Below, piece by piece: positions 44,469-54,448 of a stretch of 64,000 bases of DNA (position 1 is its first letter; each line of letters opens with the position of its first letter). The translations under genes were made by a program, and so were the position numbers. The notes below the pieces were generated by a model, which saw only the letters and a list, made by a program, of their open reading frames with translations, had not been told where the DNA came from and made no database searches. The stretch comes from Pedobacter heparinus DSM 2366 (GTDB lineage: Bacteria; Bacteroidota; Bacteroidia; Sphingobacteriales; Sphingobacteriaceae). Location: assembly GCF_000023825.1 (NCBI RefSeq), contig NC_013061.1, positions 2,728,001-2,792,000 of the forward strand, in the 5' to 3' direction.

Positions 44469-45707
44469 TTGAAATTATACGCTCATCAATTAGTTGCAGA
44501 GGCACTCAGCCTATTACATGACAACAATACAGATTGCTTTCCTGTATATGATCAGGAAGTACCCATAGGTAAAATTACCTATGCTGAACTGATGTTCTTT
44601 GTTGGCCATCATGAGATCAAACTTCAATTTGATCTAAGAACTACTTTGTCTGCTATCAAAGGGATGCAAATAGCGCAACATCAAATGGCACAAAAAAAAG
44701 CCAGAATCTCGAAATGGGTTGCCAGGCTAGGCACAGCTGTAGTTTTGATGTTTGTACTGTTTGGTTTTACCTGGTTGTTTTCTGACCCGGTTGATTTCAG
44801 GTCTGGCAACCATAATGATAAATCGGGTACGGATGCTAAAAACATTATCTTAGCTTTATCAAACGGCATGCATCTGCCGCTTGATCCCTATAAAGAAGGA
44901 ATTGTTGTTGATCACTCAAAGTTGAGCTATAATGACGGGACTGTTGTTTTCTCGCGCAATGACAACAGAACTACTAACCTGAGTATCAGCACTGCCAGAA
45001 AAGGCATTTACCAGATAACTCTTCCCGACGGAACCCGGGTTTGGCTCAATGCTTCCAGCAAACTTAGCTTTCCTTCAACTTTTACCGGAAGTGCCAAACG
45101 CATTGTCCGTTTAAGTGGTGAAGCATATTTTGAAGTTGCAAAGGTTTGGACAAAACCAAATCACAGAATACCATTCATTGTGTTAAGTGATAATCAGGAA
45201 ATAGAGGTTCTGGGCACGCATTTTAATGTACGTGCTTATCCAAAAACAAGTATAAAAACAACTTTGGTGGAAGGCACTGTCCGCATTACACCTTTAACTG
45301 ATAACCAGCCAGTTAGTGCCGATCCTGCTATGACAGACCCCATGATGGCATCTGTTAACAACCAGTCCAAAAGATTGCTGCAGTCCCAGGCAGTGGTCCT
45401 GAAACCTGACCAGCAAGCCACTTTAACGGCTCAGCAATTAACTGTCAGCGCTATTGATGCAGAAGGTACCATTGCCTGGACAAAAAAGGATTTTACTTTC
45501 AGAAATATGCCATTGGAAGCCATTATGAATGTAGTTGCCAGTTGGTATGATGTAGACATCATCTATCAGCAAAAACCCAACATTGTGCTTTTGGGTGGTT
45601 CACTACAACGTTCTGATCAATTGGATGAGCTGCTTGCTGCACTTACATTGGCTTCAAATATGCACTTTAAGGTACATGGCAGACAGGTTACAGTAATAAA
45701 ACAATAA
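44469..45707 (+). CDS. FecR-family protein with a CBS-like N-terminus, no adjacent sigma gene
   Basis: The reading frame opens with TTG at 44469, preceded by an AACAGGAACA leader, and has no ATG until about residue 42. The N-terminal part (about 6-45, VAEALSLLHDNNTDCFPVYDQEVPIGKITYAEL) resembles half of a CBS domain. A membrane helix follows (about 87-104), then a periplasmic FecR domain (about 180-270, LNASSKLSFPSTF and VRLSGEAYFEV) and a DUF4974 C-terminus (about 340-412). FecR proteins normally have an N-terminal sigma-binding part and sit beside an ECF sigma gene; neither is seen here. The CBS resemblance is by eye. A -7 element TACTTTTG lies at 44409-44416, but no -33. Confidence 0.75.
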   Translation: MKLYAHQLVAEALSLLHDNNTDCFPVYDQEVPIGKITYAELMFFVGHHEIKLQFDLRTTLSAIKGMQIAQHQMAQKKARISKWVARLGTAVVLMFVLFGFTWLFSDPVDFRSGNHNDKSGTDAKNIILALSNGMHLPLDPYKEGIVVDHSKLSYNDGTVVFSRNDNRTTNLSISTARKGIYQITLPDGTRVWLNASSKLSFPSTFTGSAKRIVRLSGEAYFEVAKVWTKPNHRIPFIVLSDNQEIEVLGTHFNVRAYPKTSIKTTLVEGTVRITPLTDNQPVSADPAMTDPMMASVNNQSKRLLQSQAVVLKPDQQATLTAQQLTVSAIDAEGTIAWTKKDFTFRNMPLEAIMNVVASWYDVDIIYQQKPNIVLLGGSLQRSDQLDELLAALTLASNMHFKVHGRQVTVIKQ

Positions 45708-45804
45708 GCCCTTAGTCTAAATCGACCTGCTATAATGTCTATTTCACAACCTGAATTTCAAATTTACAGGTATTACCTTTACATAAAAAAAGGAGAAATT
45801 TATT

Positions 45805-46251
45805 ATGGCAGATATATTGCACAGAATCGGAATTAAATCGTCGTCAATAGACGAAGTTTACCAGGCATTAACCACCCGGAAAGGTCTTGCCGGCTGGTGG
45901 ACAAACAATACACACGGAGAAGGGAACCAAACAGGTAACGTAATTGAATTCCGCTTTGGAGCAGGAGGTTTCGATATAAAAGTTATCGGTCTTACCCCAT
46001 CAACTAACGTATTGTGGGAAGTAGTAGAAGGGCCTGAAGAATGGATAGGTACCACGATCAGCTGGGACCTTAAGCAGGATGGCGATTATATTATCCTACT
46101 TTTCAAACACATCGGATGGAAAGAACCCGTAGAGTTTATGCATCACTGCAGCACTAAATGGGCTATCTTTCTAATGAGCCTGAAATCGCTTATTGAAACG
46201 GGAAAAGGAACCCCTGATCCTAATGATGTCAAAATAGACAACTGGAACTAA
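45805..46251 (+). CDS. SRPBCC/AHSA1-type protein
   Basis: The 148-residue protein has the START-like SRPBCC fold pattern (SSIDEVYQALTTRKGLAGWW at the start, a glycine-rich core, and an amphipathic C-terminal helix FLMSLKSLIETGKG). AHSA1-type members bind hydrophobic ligands or assist Hsp90; the role here is unknown. An unusually good Shine-Dalgarno sequence (AGGAG at 45791-45795) lies 9 bases before the ATG, which fixes the start. Confidence 0.8.
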   Translation: MADILHRIGIKSSSIDEVYQALTTRKGLAGWWTNNTHGEGNQTGNVIEFRFGAGGFDIKVIGLTPSTNVLWEVVEGPEEWIGTTISWDLKQDGDYIILLFKHIGWKEPVEFMHHCSTKWAIFLMSLKSLIETGKGTPDPNDVKIDNWN

Positions 46252-46267
46252 AAGCAGAACGGAGATT

Positions 46268-47428
46268 TTATTTTACCCTGATAAATGAGTTTTGAGCATC
46301 TCCCACCCATTTATACTTATAGATGGTGCTTTCCTGCATTCCGTCTTTGTACTTTTTATTGTGTGAAACATAAAACAGTCCATCACCTATAGGGCACAAG
46401 CCGGTAGCACCCCACTTAAAATGCCAGCCTCTGATACCAGTATTTTCATCTTTCGGCCCTGCCTGAAGTAAAGAAAGGGTTTTGACTTTGATATGCTGAC
46501 CACCTGATGAAATCTGCGCTTTAACAGGCATTTTGTGTGCATCAATCACAAACAGATCGTAATTAGGAAACTGGGCTTTAGTGCCACGGTATACCGCAGC
46601 AAAAAAGTTTCCTGTAAAAGTATCGTAAGCTAAATTTTGAATGCCGTAATTGGTGCTACCGGTTTTTATAAAGTATTTTTCCGAAGGCCTTGCCGGTCCG
46701 GAATGATGCAATTTGTCCTGTAATAATGGCTGCGCTAATTTATTCCAGTTGGCAATATCATACTTTAATAAAACCTGATGATCATTATCATCTCTGTCAG
46801 TATCACCATAAACACCGTAAGCAACATATAAATATTTTTTATCAGAGTTGGGGCTGCCTATGGCCGGTGCAAAAGCAACACCATCAATTCCCGAACAAGC
46901 GAACCGATGTGGCTTTGTACCATTGCCGGTCTTTACTTCAGCTTCATAATCCTTTACCGCCTCCTTTATATAAATGGTACGCAGCAAATCTTCTTTTTCT
47001 GCATCCATATTGGGACGTACAATACGGGAACCATCAAATATGGCAATGTAAAAACCATTTTCATTGTTGTTTTGTACCCCTAATGATTTTCTGATTCCTT
47101 TACCAATTGCATCATTTTTATATTCCAGCGAACCATATATCTTCCCGTCTTCAGTATTAAAATCCAAATCACCAAGATGTCCTACAAAACCAGTTACACT
47201 TCCTATCAATTTACCTGAAAGATCCATCTTAATCAACCGGTCTGTAAAAGAAAAATAAATACATCTATTCGCCTGATCTAAAGCAACACCCTGGACATGT
47301 AATTTACCCTGTTTTCCAGAGTAAACCGAATCTGGCAGACTTTCCAGCATATTTACATTTTGAGATTGGACACTCAGCGTTAGTAATATAAAAAAGACAG
47401 GCAGTAAAAATATTTTTTTTATCTTCAT
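46268..47428 (-). CDS. Secreted beta-propeller-like protein of unknown function
   Basis: The 386-residue protein has a signal peptide (about 1-22, ending in VQSQ) and a repeated pattern of beta-strands with turns (VQGVALDQANRCIYFSFTDR, then GHLGDLDFNTEDGKIYGSLE), as in SMP-30 or NHL-type propellers. No catalytic motif is clear. It is probably in the periplasm or attached to the outer membrane. I do not recognise a named family. It converges with the SRPBCC gene (16 bases between stops) and is divergent from the antiporter gene. Confidence 0.6.
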   Translation of the reverse strand: MKIKKIFLLPVFFILLTLSVQSQNVNMLESLPDSVYSGKQGKLHVQGVALDQANRCIYFSFTDRLIKMDLSGKLIGSVTGFVGHLGDLDFNTEDGKIYGSLEYKNDAIGKGIRKSLGVQNNNENGFYIAIFDGSRIVRPNMDAEKEDLLRTIYIKEAVKDYEAEVKTGNGTKPHRFACSGIDGVAFAPAIGSPNSDKKYLYVAYGVYGDTDRDDNDHQVLLKYDIANWNKLAQPLLQDKLHHSGPARPSEKYFIKTGSTNYGIQNLAYDTFTGNFFAAVYRGTKAQFPNYDLFVIDAHKMPVKAQISSGGQHIKVKTLSLLQAGPKDENTGIRGWHFKWGATGLCPIGDGLFYVSHNKKYKDGMQESTIYKYKWVGDAQNSFIRVK

Positions 47429-47622
47429 GTAATTAAAATTTAAGCATTGAGGTTTCAGTTTTACAGGAAGTAAATGTAATAATATTTGGTAAACCGACCA
47501 CCTATTTACTTTAATTATTAATCAATATATTTCATTTTGTTACAAAAAGAACTAAAATCCTTTCTTTTTCTTATTTTATAAGACGCATCTAAATTTAACA
47601 CTGTATAAACCCGTACTTAAAC

Positions 47623-49197
47623 ATGTTAGAAAACTTTCCTTTTTATCTGAGTTTAGTTGTTGCCATTGTATTGCTGATTATGCTGGCAAACAAAATTAAA
47701 GTTGCGTATCCGGTACTCCTTGTAATAGCAGGGCTACTCATTAGCTTTATTCCTGAAGTACCTAAAATGCACATAGACCCGGAGCTTATTTTCTTTATCT
47801 TCTTGCCCCCTTTGTTATATGAAGCATCCTGGGCGGTATCCTGGAAAGAATTATGGCGCTGGCGTCGCATCATTACCAGTTTTGCCTTTGTAGTTGTGTT
47901 TCTTACTGCCATGTCAGTAGCGTTTGTTGCCAATCATTTTATTCCTGGCTTTTCATTGGTACTGGGCTTTTTATTGGGCGGTATCGTTTCGCCACCCGAT
48001 GCGGTAAGTGCCGGTGCCATATTAAAGTTTGTAAAAGTCCCCAAAAGAATGTCATCTATATTAGAAGGTGAAAGTTTACTGAATGATGCCTCCTCACTTA
48101 TTATTTTCCGTTTCGCATTGATAGCAGTGGCAACTGGTCAGTTTATCTGGTATGAAGCAGCCCTAAACTTTACCTGGATGCTGATTGGCGGGATTGGCAT
48201 TGGTTTAATAATTGGTTTGGTTTTCATGAAAGTTCATAAATATTTGCCGACAGATGCCAATATGGATATTGTATTAACTATTGTAACTCCCTATATTATG
48301 TATCTTGCTGCCGAGGAAATACACAGTTCGGGTGTACTTGCCGTGGTAAGTGGCGGATTATTCTTATCGAACAAGAGGCATCATTTTCTGAGCAGCACCT
48401 CAAGATTGCGTGGTGTAAATGTCTGGGAAAGCCTTTGTTTTGTATTGAATGGACTGGTGTTTATGCTTATCGGCTTAGACCTGCCCGAAATTACGGCAGG
48501 ACTGGAAGGTGTAAGCATTTCATCGGCCATTGGTTACGGGGTGCTGATTACAGTTGTACTGATTATAGGGAGAATATTGTCTGCTTATGGAGCGGTAATC
48601 GTTACCCTTATTGCACGTAACTTTATTACTGTTGCCGACACCAGAAGCCCAGGCTTTAAAGTTCCTTTTGTACTTGGCTGGACTGGTATGCGCGGTGTGG
48701 TATCCCTAGCGGCTGCATTATCTATTCCGGTGCAGCTGTCAGATGGCACTGCCTTTCCTCAAAGGAACCTTATCCTTTTTATAACATTTGTTGTGATACT
48801 TCTGACCTTATTGATTCAAGGCTTAACGTTACCCTATCTGATCAGAAAGATACAAATTCCCGATCCTGACAGGAGCATATCTGAAGAGGAAGCGCACTAT
48901 GCCATCAGAAAGCAACTGGCCGAACATGCCCTATCACATTTAAAAAACAACTATAGTGAACAATTAAGTCGTCAGCCCGTATTGCAGCAACTGGCCCTTA
49001 AATGGGAAAACAATAAAACGATAACGGATAATGATCTGATGGCGGAAGAGTGTAAACAGATTTATCTTGACATTCTGGCCCAACAAAGGCAATGGCTGAT
49101 TCAGAAAAATAAGGATGAAAAGACATTGGACGAAGAAATTATCCGTAAGCATTTGAAATATCTGGATATGGAAGAGGAAAAACTAAATACATTCTAG
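47623..49197 (+). CDS. CPA1-family Na+(K+)/H+ antiporter
   Basis: The 524-residue protein has about 12 transmembrane helices (residues 1-410) followed by a cytoplasmic helical tail of about 110 residues. The antiporter signatures GGIVSPPDAVSAGAI (about 120-134) and EGESLLNDASSLI are present, including the conserved Asp of the ND pair. It exchanges sodium or potassium for protons across the inner membrane. It is transcribed alone from a 194-base spacer and converges with the MauG-like gene, 7 bases apart. The long tail may regulate activity. Confidence 0.93.
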   Translation: MLENFPFYLSLVVAIVLLIMLANKIKVAYPVLLVIAGLLISFIPEVPKMHIDPELIFFIFLPPLLYEASWAVSWKELWRWRRIITSFAFVVVFLTAMSVAFVANHFIPGFSLVLGFLLGGIVSPPDAVSAGAILKFVKVPKRMSSILEGESLLNDASSLIIFRFALIAVATGQFIWYEAALNFTWMLIGGIGIGLIIGLVFMKVHKYLPTDANMDIVLTIVTPYIMYLAAEEIHSSGVLAVVSGGLFLSNKRHHFLSSTSRLRGVNVWESLCFVLNGLVFMLIGLDLPEITAGLEGVSISSAIGYGVLITVVLIIGRILSAYGAVIVTLIARNFITVADTRSPGFKVPFVLGWTGMRGVVSLAAALSIPVQLSDGTAFPQRNLILFITFVVILLTLLIQGLTLPYLIRKIQIPDPDRSISEEEAHYAIRKQLAEHALSHLKNNYSEQLSRQPVLQQLALKWENNKTITDNDLMAEECKQIYLDILAQQRQWLIQKNKDEKTLDEEIIRKHLKYLDMEEEKLNTF

Positions 49198-49204
49198 CTT
49201 GATG

Positions 49205-50983
49205 CTATAAAGTGCTAATGCTATCCAGGCTCTTGATAAAATCGATTATTTCGGTTTTCTCTTCTTCGTTCAGGTGCAGCGGTGTCTCATCCAGTGTCTG
49301 GTTGGCAATTTCAATGCCCGCACCCCTACCACCACCCTTATCATAAAAATCGATCACTTCTTCAAGTGTCCGAAATACACCATTGTGCATATATGGTGCA
49401 GTACGGGTGGTATTGCGAACCGTGGTAATTTTAAAGGCATGGCGATTAAAATCTCCGGATTGAATGCGGTAGAGGCCCAAATCCGGATCGATATATTTAC
49501 GATCTATTTTTTGGGGCACCCCAATCACTTCCGCTTCCATTTGCATATAACGTGGTGGCAGCGTACCGTTAAACAGCGGCAGAAAATGGCAGGTTCCACA
49601 GCGGGCTTTGCCCATAAACAGGTTAAAACCAGCCAACGCTGTCTCTTTCATGGCACGCTCATCGCCCTGCATATAAGCGTCAAAACGACTGTTCAGTGCA
49701 GTCAGGCTACGCACGTATCCCGCCAGGGCATTCATTACCTCAAAGGTATCAATCGCCATACGCCCCTGTCGGGGATAAGCACTACTGAACAGCTTTCGGT
49801 AGTTCGTATCGGCCCAGAGCTTACCAATTGCTACCTGCATGTCACCATGCATTTCGTCTGGGTTATTTAACACATCCCTGGCCTGGTCTTCCAGCGAAGG
49901 AACCCGCAGGTCATAAAATTGTGCAGGTTGTAAAGCCGCATTGATCAGTGTCGGGGTATTGCGCATAATCATCCTTTTGCCGGTAATATCAAGGTTTTTG
50001 ATCAGGCCATCCGTAAAATCAAGGTTAGGCTGATGGCAGGAAGCACAGCTGCGCTTGCCACTGCCAGAAAGTACCGGATCGAAGAATAGCTTTTTGCCTA
50101 AAACAGTCTTTTCTGCGGTAACAGAATCCCCCGGTTCGGCAGTATAAGCATTACGGTTAAAGGCATCTGCTTCAAATAGTGTTGCGGCATCCTGATTAAG
50201 CAAGCGGTTGTAGCGAACATCCGGCAATTTTAATTGATCCTTTAATAACTTGAGCGACCTGGTGAGCGGGTTGGCGTAACGGATGATAAAGGCGGCTCGA
50301 TCAAAGCGGTCAAATGTTTCGGGATGCTGAAGATAACCGATAGCCGGATCAAATTCAGGCACAGCCTTATAGTGAGCAATAACACCCTTCAGACTTTGCA
50401 GTGCTGCCGCCGATTCGGCAAAACACCTTTTGGATAGCGGGTCATCAAAGTCATTAAGTCCAAGTATCTCTATTCGAAAAACCTCCTGCTTTACCGCATC
50501 ATGGATCTGCCAGTCCTGCAGGTCTGCTCTCCTAAAAAACTCACGGAACTCCGTTGCATTGATTGCCAAACGCCCCAGTAAGCCACTAAATTCTTGTTGT
50601 TTATCAGATACAAATCCCGGAAAAAGATACTGTTCAATAAGTTGTAATCCATCGGGCTGTATTACCAGTCCATTCAGTTCGGTTTCTGGTACCGGCGGGC
50701 CGTTCACTTGCCGGGCCGTTAGCGGATCAAAGTATTCCGTGGCCCATTCTAGCTGTTTATAGGCAAGCCTTACCTCGCGGAAACGCTGCTGTAACAATTG
50801 GCTTTGTGCAACATCCATTTTTACTGACCGCAACAAGTTGACAGCAAGCAATAAACTGTCTGCCTGACGAATTAATTGTTGTTTAACCTGTACTGCTGGC
50901 CCGTCCGGTTGCCGAAGGGATAGTAGCGTTACAACTACAGTTGCTGAAAAACCAAGGATAACAATTTTAGAAATTGAACGCAT
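49205..50983 (-). CDS. MauG/cytochrome-c-peroxidase-like dihaem protein with N-terminal helical domain
   Basis: The 592-residue protein has an N-terminal signal or anchor, then an alpha-helical domain (about 30-270) not found in plain dihaem peroxidases. The dihaem part follows, with two CxxCH haem sites: CASCH near residue 313 and CGTCH near residue 461. It probably reduces peroxide or oxidises a partner in the periplasm. The N-terminal part recalls helical iron- or haem-binding domains such as imelysin, but this is a visual likeness. Its start overlaps the end of the phosphoesterase gene by 17 bases, so the two are translated from one message. Confidence 0.87.
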   Translation of the reverse strand: MRSISKIVILGFSATVVVTLLSLRQPDGPAVQVKQQLIRQADSLLLAVNLLRSVKMDVAQSQLLQQRFREVRLAYKQLEWATEYFDPLTARQVNGPPVPETELNGLVIQPDGLQLIEQYLFPGFVSDKQQEFSGLLGRLAINATEFREFFRRADLQDWQIHDAVKQEVFRIEILGLNDFDDPLSKRCFAESAAALQSLKGVIAHYKAVPEFDPAIGYLQHPETFDRFDRAAFIIRYANPLTRSLKLLKDQLKLPDVRYNRLLNQDAATLFEADAFNRNAYTAEPGDSVTAEKTVLGKKLFFDPVLSGSGKRSCASCHQPNLDFTDGLIKNLDITGKRMIMRNTPTLINAALQPAQFYDLRVPSLEDQARDVLNNPDEMHGDMQVAIGKLWADTNYRKLFSSAYPRQGRMAIDTFEVMNALAGYVRSLTALNSRFDAYMQGDERAMKETALAGFNLFMGKARCGTCHFLPLFNGTLPPRYMQMEAEVIGVPQKIDRKYIDPDLGLYRIQSGDFNRHAFKITTVRNTTRTAPYMHNGVFRTLEEVIDFYDKGGGRGAGIEIANQTLDETPLHLNEEEKTEIIDFIKSLDSISTL

Positions 50984-52283
50984 GGCTCAACGGATCTGCA
51001 TTTTTATCACGTTCATTCAGTGGTTTCAGTCCCCACCTTTTTTCAATAAAAGCCAGAATACTTACAGTTTCATAAACCGTATGGTCCACATAACCCTTTT
51101 TTGCAAAAGGCGATAAGATCAGGGCGGGTATGCGTGTACCAGGTCCCCATTTGTCGATTAGCGGTGGAGCAACATGATCCCAAAAACCACCGTTCTCGTC
51201 ATAAGTCAGAATAACTACCGCATCCTTACCGTTAGGGCCGTTCAGTACCGCATTAATCAGTTCTACAGCATGGCTTTCCCCGCCCGTTACAGTAGATTCG
51301 CCCGGATGCTCGTTTTCCAGGCCAATAGGCTTAACGAAGGAAACCGCCGGCAAAGTACCTTTTTTGGCGGCTTCTAAAAACTCAGTCTCATCCTTCAGGT
51401 GTTTCTTTCTACCCACCGTCCCTTCAGCATAACGTGTAAAATAAGCAAAGGGCTGATGATGATATGTAAAAGAAGGAGCAGGTTTTCCTGCCATAATATT
51501 GTTCCAGCCACCTGAGTACCAGGCCCAGGAAATACCCTTGTCTGATAACCGGTCACCTATATTGGGTCCGGTCTGTGCAGGTACCAGAAAAGCCGGGTTT
51601 CCGTTTTTCGGATATAGATTAATCGAATTGACCGTGTTCACCGCATAACCATCAGGCGTTACTGTACCATCTTTAATCAGTTTACCCTCTGCATCTACCT
51701 GTGCTACAATACTGGCAGGCGCATTAGGAAATGTAGGTGATGCAGCAGCAACCAGCCACTGATGATTTAGAAAAGATCCTCCAAAAACACTATGGAAGAA
51801 ATGATCGCAAACTGTATATTTTCTGGCAAGATCGTACAATGGTAAATCCCTGGTACGATAATACCCCATAGCAAAACCTTTGGTAAAGTTATAAAGTGCA
51901 TACTTATTCATTTTGCCGCCATTAATCTGTAATTGCTCCTGATAAAAACGATGTGTCACATCGGGAGTAACCTGGTCAGCAGCCACATATTGGTCAATAT
52001 TGAAATAGGTATTGGGCAGGTTCGTCGGAAAAGCACTACTGCGCGGGATCGGTGGCAAGGTATGATAAGGTTGCCCTTCAGCATTAAGCTGTGTAATATT
52101 TTCTTGACTGGCCTGTTCCAGACCTTCTGCACCGGGAAACTGTCCATACAAGTTATCAAAGCTGTGGTTCTCCATATAGATCACCACAACATGCTGCACT
52201 TTATTTAATTGCGCAAATGCCGGCGCAGCAGTCATACCCAAAGCGGCTAATAAAATGTATGTTCTTTTTAGAGCTATTCTCAT
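50967..52283 (-). CDS. Secreted phosphoesterase (acid phosphatase/phospholipase C type)
   Basis: The 438-residue protein has a signal peptide (about 1-24, ending in PAFAQ) and the phosphoesterase (PF04185-type) pattern: V-I-Y-M-E38-N39-H-S-F-D near the start, GGSFLNHQW in the middle and DENGGFWDHV near residue 375. This family covers acid phosphatases and phospholipases C, acting outside the cytoplasm. The substrate is unknown. It overlaps the MauG-like gene by 17 bases, which is uncommon for these families together. Confidence 0.9.
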   Translation of the reverse strand: MRIALKRTYILLAALGMTAAPAFAQLNKVQHVVVIYMENHSFDNLYGQFPGAEGLEQASQENITQLNAEGQPYHTLPPIPRSSAFPTNLPNTYFNIDQYVAADQVTPDVTHRFYQEQLQINGGKMNKYALYNFTKGFAMGYYRTRDLPLYDLARKYTVCDHFFHSVFGGSFLNHQWLVAAASPTFPNAPASIVAQVDAEGKLIKDGTVTPDGYAVNTVNSINLYPKNGNPAFLVPAQTGPNIGDRLSDKGISWAWYSGGWNNIMAGKPAPSFTYHHQPFAYFTRYAEGTVGRKKHLKDETEFLEAAKKGTLPAVSFVKPIGLENEHPGESTVTGGESHAVELINAVLNGPNGKDAVVILTYDENGGFWDHVAPPLIDKWGPGTRIPALILSPFAKKGYVDHTVYETVSILAFIEKRWGLKPLNERDKNADPLSHAFNF

Positions 52284-52401
52284 AAACTATATACTTTCAT
52301 ACTCAAACATACTAATATTTTACAAAAACTGTTATCCTGTTCACCACATCGCAACTGGCCCTTATCTGTTAAGGACAAGTATTACCGGCCACAAAGCCTT
52401 C

Positions 52402-54267
52402 TCAATGTAATACCGTAGTAGAAATTAAAGTATGGACCTGGTTAACAATAGCAGCAGCATTGATACCGGCCAGTTCCAGCAGCTCCTCCATTTTCCCCGA
52501 CGCTGAAATTTCATTCACCGCCAGTTTTTTCACCTGGATGGGTTTGCCGGTCATTGCCAGCGCAGCAGTTGCAAAGTCCCCCATACCACCATGGACAAAA
52601 TGGTCCTCAACAGTAATTAAAATTGCATTTTTGGTCTCACGGACACATTTAATCAAAGTATCCTGATCAATAGGATTAATGCAATAGCAATCCAGTACCC
52701 GCACAAGAATTCCTTCTTCCTTTAACTGATCTGCGGCTTTAAGCGCTTCAAAAACAGTAATACCGGTAGCGGCAATAGTAAGCTGATCATCTTCAGAATG
52801 CCTTAACAGTTTTGATCCGCCAATTTTAAAGGTTTCAGCATTATCATACAATACCGGCGTTTTGGAACGCAGTGTCCGCATGTAAAAAAAACCTGTATGA
52901 CCGGTCATCTGGACAGTCAATTTTACTGTCGAAACTGCATCTGCCGGTTGAAAAATAACCGTGTCGGGTAAAGCTCCAAATAAAGCTATATCCTCAAGTG
53001 CCATTTGCGAAGGGCCATCCGCACCAATAGACACCCCCACATGAGAACCTACAAATTTTATATTGGCCTCCGATACCCTGGCCATGCGAATCTGGTCAGC
53101 AGCCCTGGTCAAAAAGGCACCGAAAGTAGCCACAACGGGTATTTTGCCAAGCCGAGACAAGCCTGCTGCAACCGAAACCATGTTTTGCTCGGCTATGAAG
53201 CATTCTACAAAACGTTCTGGAAAAGCCCGTAAAAAATCTTCAGAAAAGGTAGAATTTTTTACATCTGCATCCAGAACATAAATGTCTTTATTCTGGTGTC
53301 CCGATTCGGTTATCGCCTCACCAAAAACTTCTCTTGTAGCATATTCATTCCCTTTTTCAAAGGAAAGTCCGTGTTTCGGAGCTACTACTTCCTGTTTTGG
53401 TAAGCTTATTGAATCCGGATGCCTCAAATCTAGTTTTAGCTGATCATCTGGTTCACCCAGTTCCTTCAAGGCGCTTTGCAGTTCTTCCTCCGTCAGTGCT
53501 TTCCCATGCCATCCTTCTTTATCTTCCAGAAAAGAAACACCTTTCCCTTTTATGGTATGGGCAACAATCGCCAGGGGCTTACCACCCTGATGGTAAAATG
53601 CTTGTTCAAAGGCAATTTGGACTTCTTTAAGGTCATGCCCATTGATCACCATCGTTTCAAAACCAAATGCCCGAAAACGCTGCTCATATTTATCAGTGTC
53701 CCATCCAAACATGGTCTCCCCACTCTGCGCCAATCTATTGATATCAGCAATAGCAACAAGGTTATCCAGCTGGTGATAAGCAGCAAAGTTAGCAGCCTCC
53801 CAAACCTGTCCTTCTGCCAGTTCACCATCTCCTAAAAGGACATAATTCTTGCAGGGAAGCGATTCCCTTTTAGCCAGCAGAGCAAGTCCTGCAGCAACGG
53901 AAAGCCCCTGACCTAACGATCCGGTAGCAGCTTCAGCATAAACGAACTTTGGTGTAGGATGCCCTTCAAAGCGGCTATTAAACTTCCTCAGTGTAAGCAG
54001 TTCTTCCAAGGGGTACGCACCTGCCATCCCAAATAGGGTATATAGCAATGGTGCGGCATGCCCCTTAGAGAATACCAACCGGTCATTATACAAATTAAGG
54101 GGGTTGTTGAGGTCGTATCTGAAATACCGGTCAAAAAGTACCGCCATCATGTCAGCGGCAGACAAACAGGATGTGGGATGTCCCGATCCGGCTGCTGTGG
54201 TAGATTTCAAGCACCATTTACGGATAAGATTGGCTTTCTTTTGCAAATTTTCATAATTCTCCATCAT
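52402..54267 (-). CDS. tkt: Transketolase
   Basis: The 621-residue protein has the thiamine-diphosphate motif LGDGELAEG...N near residues 143-178, the catalytic-domain segments GHAAPLLYT and FVECFIAEQNMV, and a C-terminal transketolase domain. It moves two-carbon units between sugar phosphates in the pentose-phosphate pathway. The length (about 620) is nearer to the shorter, human-like transketolases than to the 660-residue enterobacterial form. It is a single-gene unit with spacers of 118 and 181 bases. The product looks full length. Confidence 0.93.
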   Translation of the reverse strand: MMENYENLQKKANLIRKWCLKSTTAAGSGHPTSCLSAADMMAVLFDRYFRYDLNNPLNLYNDRLVFSKGHAAPLLYTLFGMAGAYPLEELLTLRKFNSRFEGHPTPKFVYAEAATGSLGQGLSVAAGLALLAKRESLPCKNYVLLGDGELAEGQVWEAANFAAYHQLDNLVAIADINRLAQSGETMFGWDTDKYEQRFRAFGFETMVINGHDLKEVQIAFEQAFYHQGGKPLAIVAHTIKGKGVSFLEDKEGWHGKALTEEELQSALKELGEPDDQLKLDLRHPDSISLPKQEVVAPKHGLSFEKGNEYATREVFGEAITESGHQNKDIYVLDADVKNSTFSEDFLRAFPERFVECFIAEQNMVSVAAGLSRLGKIPVVATFGAFLTRAADQIRMARVSEANIKFVGSHVGVSIGADGPSQMALEDIALFGALPDTVIFQPADAVSTVKLTVQMTGHTGFFYMRTLRSKTPVLYDNAETFKIGGSKLLRHSEDDQLTIAATGITVFEALKAADQLKEEGILVRVLDCYCINPIDQDTLIKCVRETKNAILITVEDHFVHGGMGDFATAALAMTGKPIQVKKLAVNEISASGKMEELLELAGINAAAIVNQVHTLISTTVLH

Positions 54268-54448
54268 ACATTACTTTAAATTTTACAGAAATGTTTCTAA
54301 TTTCTGCTTTCATTTTTTTAACATGTTAATTCAGGAGCTTAACCAGATAGGTTAGAAACAATCCGGATACAGAATGGTTCAAGAAAATTAAATTTATCCG
54401 GCGCTTACAATTCTCACTTAAAACATCGCAATTTTGTGAAAACCTGAA

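Noticed and set aside
46690..47094. 134-codon open frame on the plus strand
   Set aside because: Antisense to the 386-residue signal-peptide protein; composition rich in His and Tyr looks like a shadow.
49274..49870. 198-codon open frame on the plus strand
   Set aside because: It is antisense to the MauG-like gene, whose haem motifs are clear; its protein has no family look.
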